64,000 nt of DNA from Solenopsis invicta (lineage: Eukaryota; Arthropoda; Insecta; Hymenoptera; Formicidae), in the NCBI RefSeq assembly GCF_016802725.1, contig NC_052668.1, positions 4,105,001 through 4,169,000 on the forward strand, written 5' to 3'. Of the stretch, positions 61,375 through 64,000 are shown one piece after another. The notes below the pieces were generated by a model, which had not been told where the DNA came from, ran no database searches, and worked only from the letters and a program-made list of their open reading frames with translations. Numbering within the stretch: position 1 is the first letter of the stretch; every line of letters begins with the position of its first letter. A program made the translations under genes and the position numbers.

Positions 61375-62673
61375 TTAGGTTCCAGCTCTTCTCCTCGTAA
61401 AAGTCTCTCCTTTCCTCTTCCCATTACCCACTACTTTTCCTACCTTCGCCCTGTCTCTCATTTCCTCCAAACACAACCTTGCCAGCTCTCCTCCCCCTCC
61501 TTCTCCCAGTTTCTTTTCATAGCTCCATGCCCTCAACCCTGCCCTCCCCCTTAACTTTTCCCTCTGCATTTCCTCCCTCACCATGTACCCCGGCGTGTAC
61601 CTCCTAACCCCCACAATCCACTTCAAGAACCTGTCCTGTATCCTCTCTACCTTTTCCCTTTCTTTCCACCCCCAAATTTCTGCCCCATAGCTAACCACCG
61701 TCCATACCAATCTATCAAATAACCACATCCTTCTAGCCCAGTTCTTTCCAAATCTCCTCTTTCCTATTCCCCATACTTCTCTCATCACCACTGCTCCCTT
61801 GTTAACTCTCTCCTCTATATGTTCTTTCTGACCCCCATTTGCCATCATTACATACCCTAGGTATTTGTATTTTCTCACCTCTTCTATCTCTCTTCCTTTC
61901 CATTTCCACACCATCTTTTTCTGTCTTCCGCCTCCCCTTCTACACCTCATTATTTTCGTCTTTTCTACATTGACCTCTAGTCCCTTCCGTTCTATGTAGC
62001 TTTCTAATGCCTTAATCATCCCTTTCATCCCTGTCTCCTCCTCTGCAACCACTGCCACATCATCTGCATACGCTAGCGAGTATATTTTCCTTCCCTTTAC
62101 CCTCACTTCTCCCCATCCCTCCCTCTCTAACTCCTCATCCAAATCCGCCAGCAATAGCGTGAATAAGCATGGGCTCAGAGGGCATCCCTGTCTTACCCCT
62201 TTCCCCGTCCAAAAGTTTTCCCCTACCTTTTCCCCCACCCTCACTCTACTTAGGGTCTCCTCCAGTACCTCCTCGCACCTCACGACCAAGCTTTCTCTAG
62301 CTCCCCTCTCCCTCATCATCTGTATGAGGATTTCCCTATCCACCAAGTCAAACGCAGCTTTCAGGTCTATATAGAGCACTACCATCTTGCCTTTTCTTAC
62401 TGCCACCCTCTTGTTTATCATATAATTCAGCACGTAAATCTGATCAATTGTGCCTACCCCTCTCCTAAACCCCGTTTGACTCGGTGGGAGTATCCCCTTC
62501 CTCTCCACCTCCTCCCTCAATCTCTCCGCAAGTACCGCTGCGTACACCTTGTACGCCGTCTGCGTTAGCGTGATCCCTCTATAGTCTTCAACCCTCTCCC
62601 CTTCCCCCTTTTTCACTATCGGCACTACCACCCCCTCCCTCCACTCCTCCGGCCACCCCTCTCCTCTCCACAC
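61375..62673 (-). CDS. LINE reverse transcriptase
   Basis: 432 codons: VVVPIVKKGEGERVEDYRGITLTQTAYKVYAAVLAERL (RT0-2), QTGFRRGVGTIDQIYVL, VVLYIDLKAAFDLVDRE (motif A Asp), GKGVRQGCPLSPCLFTLLLADLD (motif B), YSLAYADDVAVVAE (motif C, YADD intact), YIERKGLEVNVEKTKIM and YKYLGYVM (thumb). All catalytic residues are present. The upstream linker ends with a single TGA at about 62694 (KEIKE, stop, LWEICDRVW) where Trp would fit. The RT performs target-primed reverse transcription. Confidence 0.9.
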   Translation of the reverse strand: MWRGEGWPEEWREGVVVPIVKKGEGERVEDYRGITLTQTAYKVYAAVLAERLREEVERKGILPPSQTGFRRGVGTIDQIYVLNYMINKRVAVRKGKMVVLYIDLKAAFDLVDREILIQMMRERGARESLVVRCEEVLEETLSRVRVGEKVGENFWTGKGVRQGCPLSPCLFTLLLADLDEELEREGWGEVRVKGRKIYSLAYADDVAVVAEEETGMKGMIKALESYIERKGLEVNVEKTKIMRCRRGGGRQKKMVWKWKGREIEEVRKYKYLGYVMMANGGQKEHIEERVNKGAVVMREVWGIGKRRFGKNWARRMWLFDRLVWTVVSYGAEIWGWKEREKVERIQDRFLKWIVGVRRYTPGYMVREEMQREKLRGRAGLRAWSYEKKLGEGGGGELARLCLEEMRDRAKVGKVVGNGKRKGETFTRRRAGT

Positions 62674-62694
62674 TCTGTCACATATTTCCCACAG

Positions 62695-63510
62695 TCATTC
62701 CTTTATTTCTTTTCCCCCATATTTCCATACTTCATTTACGATACCATCCCCTCCCGCCGCTTTTCCCTCCTTCAGTTTACTTACCGCCCTTGCTATTTCT
62801 TCCCTACTGATATCATCTTCCACTCCTTCTCTTCCCCTCACCTCCCTTCTCACCCTCCACTCTACTCCCCCCAACACCTTTCTAAAGTGTCCCTCCCATT
62901 CCCTCATTTCGATCCCTTCCGTGACTCTCTTTCTCTTTCTCCTCCCCCTATTTACTACCCTCCAAACATCCCCTTCCGTTCTTACACCTTCCAATTCTTT
63001 CTCCCATCTTTCTCTTTCCCTTCTTTTCCTTTCCTTACAATATTCTCTGTATCCCTTCCTCATCTCCTTATATTTCTCCCCATTCCCTCCTCTTTTCTTC
63101 CACTTTTTAAACTCTTCCCTTACTTCTCTTTTCATATTCCTACATTCTATATCCCACCATCCTCTCCGCACCTTTTTCTCTTCTCTCTCTACTCTTTCCA
63201 ATGCTCTTTCCACTCTCTTTTTCACTTTCCTCCAATCCTCCTCAACCACCTCCGAAACATTATCCCTCTTGCCCATGTATTCCTCAAATTTCTTCCTTTC
63301 CTCTTCCGTCCACACCCCTCTTCTTTCTCTTCCTTTTCTTTTCCCAATCCTTTCTTCCCTCCTTCCTCCCCCCTTCACATACACCGTTAATGGCTGATGA
63401 TCCGAGTCCACCCAGTCCTCCACCTTCATCTTTACCACTTTACCTCTCGTATCCTCATTTCCGATTACATAGTCAATTACAGTCCCCCCTTCCCTCCAGT
63501 ATATGTCCAT
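62695..63510 (-). CDS. LINE endonuclease end and endonuclease-RT linker
   Basis: It starts with TVIDYVIGNEDTRGKVVKMKVEDWVDSDHQPLTVYVKG, which has the C-terminal endonuclease motif S-D-H. A long basic/acidic coiled-coil-like linker follows (EEDWRKVKKRVERALERVEREEKK, RKRKRVTEGIEMREWEGHF), then REEIARAVSKLKEGKAAGGDGI, the typical start of LINE RT. It ends at the TGA before the RT frame. Confidence 0.8.
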   Translation of the reverse strand: MDIYWREGGTVIDYVIGNEDTRGKVVKMKVEDWVDSDHQPLTVYVKGGGRREERIGKRKGRERRGVWTEEERKKFEEYMGKRDNVSEVVEEDWRKVKKRVERALERVEREEKKVRRGWWDIECRNMKREVREEFKKWKKRGGNGEKYKEMRKGYREYCKERKRRERERWEKELEGVRTEGDVWRVVNRGRRKRKRVTEGIEMREWEGHFRKVLGGVEWRVRREVRGREGVEDDISREEIARAVSKLKEGKAAGGDGIVNEVWKYGGKEIKE

Positions 63511-63991
63511 TCTCCCTCCTCATCTCCCTTTATACATCCGTTCAGAATTGACCATCCTAATTCCTTTAAAAAACCACACAATTTCTTTCCCTCTCCATTC
63601 ATCTTCCCATCTTTTGAATTTCTCTCTCTTTCCCCTACCCCTCCCTCTTCCTCCTCTCCTATACCTCCCCCCTCTCTGCCCGTTCTCGCATTAAAATCCC
63701 CCCCTATTAATATACTTACCCCTCCTCTCTCTCCTCTATCCACTCTCTTAATTGTCTCGTTTTTTCCTCTAAATCCCCATTCACGTATACACCCACTAGT
63801 TTCCACCATTCTCCCCCTAATTTGACTTTACTCACCTGTAAACCCACCTCTCTCCTTTTCCTATTCTCTTTTCCTCTTTCTATCCCATCCCTAATCCCTA
63901 CAATCATCCCCCCCATTGCCCTCCCTTTTTTGCTCTTCCTTCCCGCTTCTTGCACCTCCCAAATATATCCCTTCGGTAACCATCTTTTCAC
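63477..63991 (-). CDS. LINE endonuclease, N-terminal part (two frames)
   Basis: 63991-63716 encodes VGIRDGIERGKENRKRREVGLQVSKVKLGGEWWKLVGVYVNGDLEEK. 63809-63477 continues SILIGGDFNARTGREGGG, with the G-D-F-N-A-R-T metal-binding motif of AP-type endonucleases. The two frames overlap, so a frameshift near 63730-63800 is likely. The beginning of the domain is outside the window. Confidence 0.75.
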
Positions 63992-64000
63992 CCTCTCCCA

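Larger units (their letters stand above)
60724..64000 (-). mobile_element. LINE on the minus strand, nearly intact, running off the window
   Basis: In minus-strand order: endonuclease (63991-63477), linker (63510-62695), RT (62673-61375), C-terminal CCHC region (61360-60848), then a 3' end with aataaagtacc followed by (TA)n at 60727-60745. Strongly purine-rich sense strand (very high Glu/Arg/Gly use). The 5' end lies beyond 64000. Only a few stops or shifts are visible. Confidence 0.85.

Noticed and set aside
62887..63825. Several plus-strand Pro/Ser/Phe-rich ORFs (up to 167 codons)
   Set aside because: Antisense shadows of the purine-rich LINE on the minus strand.

Overview
This window is eukaryotic DNA, almost certainly from an arthropod and probably an insect. 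I see no host gene, rRNA gene, tRNA gene, CRISPR array or bacterial-style operon that I can support. What can be read is a transposon graveyard with many elements nested inside one another. The mix of mariners, PIF/Harbinger, R1-clade and other LINEs, copia and CsRn1-type gypsy elements, a Penelope-like element and a DD41D element would suit a hymenopteran such as an ant, but that is inference and no species can be named.

Layout. 1-3500: decayed copia-like retrotransposon carrying a TA-MITE, a deleted mariner, a solo LTR (itself carrying a MITE) and two further MITEs. 3500-4600: GC-rich unassigned sequence. 4608-12295: a LINE whose reverse transcriptase is split by a MITE and by a 4.26-kb inverted-repeat (MULE/Foldback-like) element with 9-bp target duplications. 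12317-13247: a minisatellite with a four-unit higher-order pattern. 13422-14036: an unidentified ORF. 14053-21094: two solo LTRs of one family only 52 bp apart, loaded with two Harbinger elements and four MITEs. 21694-23253: an AT-rich TIR element with a 5S-rRNA-like segment. 23626-29120: gypsy element (minus strand) whose Gag starts with a SAP-like domain. 29215-30640: R1-clade LINE pieces. 32240-34480: RAG1/Transib-like transposase remnant with a nested TIR element. 34985-40780: Penelope-like element with hammerhead-ribozyme motifs at both ends and an intact mariner inserted in one of them. 41207-49141: a large TIR element holding a CsRn1-type gypsy and a third solo LTR. 49381-52100: R1-clade LINE. 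52284-55454: no recognisable genes. 55455-57475: a sister copy of the 41207 element that serves as an empty-site control. 58177-60681: a DD41D transposon with an intact transposase. 60724-64000: a nearly intact LINE on the minus strand, running off the window.

The genes do not form a host pathway. Two transposases (39507-40568 and 58914-59972) have uninterrupted frames and matching terminal repeats, so they are the best candidates for recent activity. Much of the rest is non-autonomous: short inverted-repeat elements, solo LTRs and long palindromes. Several insertions can be dated relative to each other, because target duplications are intact, host reading frames rejoin across the insertion, or a second copy of the target lacks the insert. 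The most unusual signals are: a set of small 8-bp-duplicating MITEs that share one core but have two different sets of arms; a CCCA-ended TIR family with 2-bp target duplications and an embedded 5S-like promoter segment; ribozyme motifs at the ends of the Penelope element; and the RAG1-like transposase remains.
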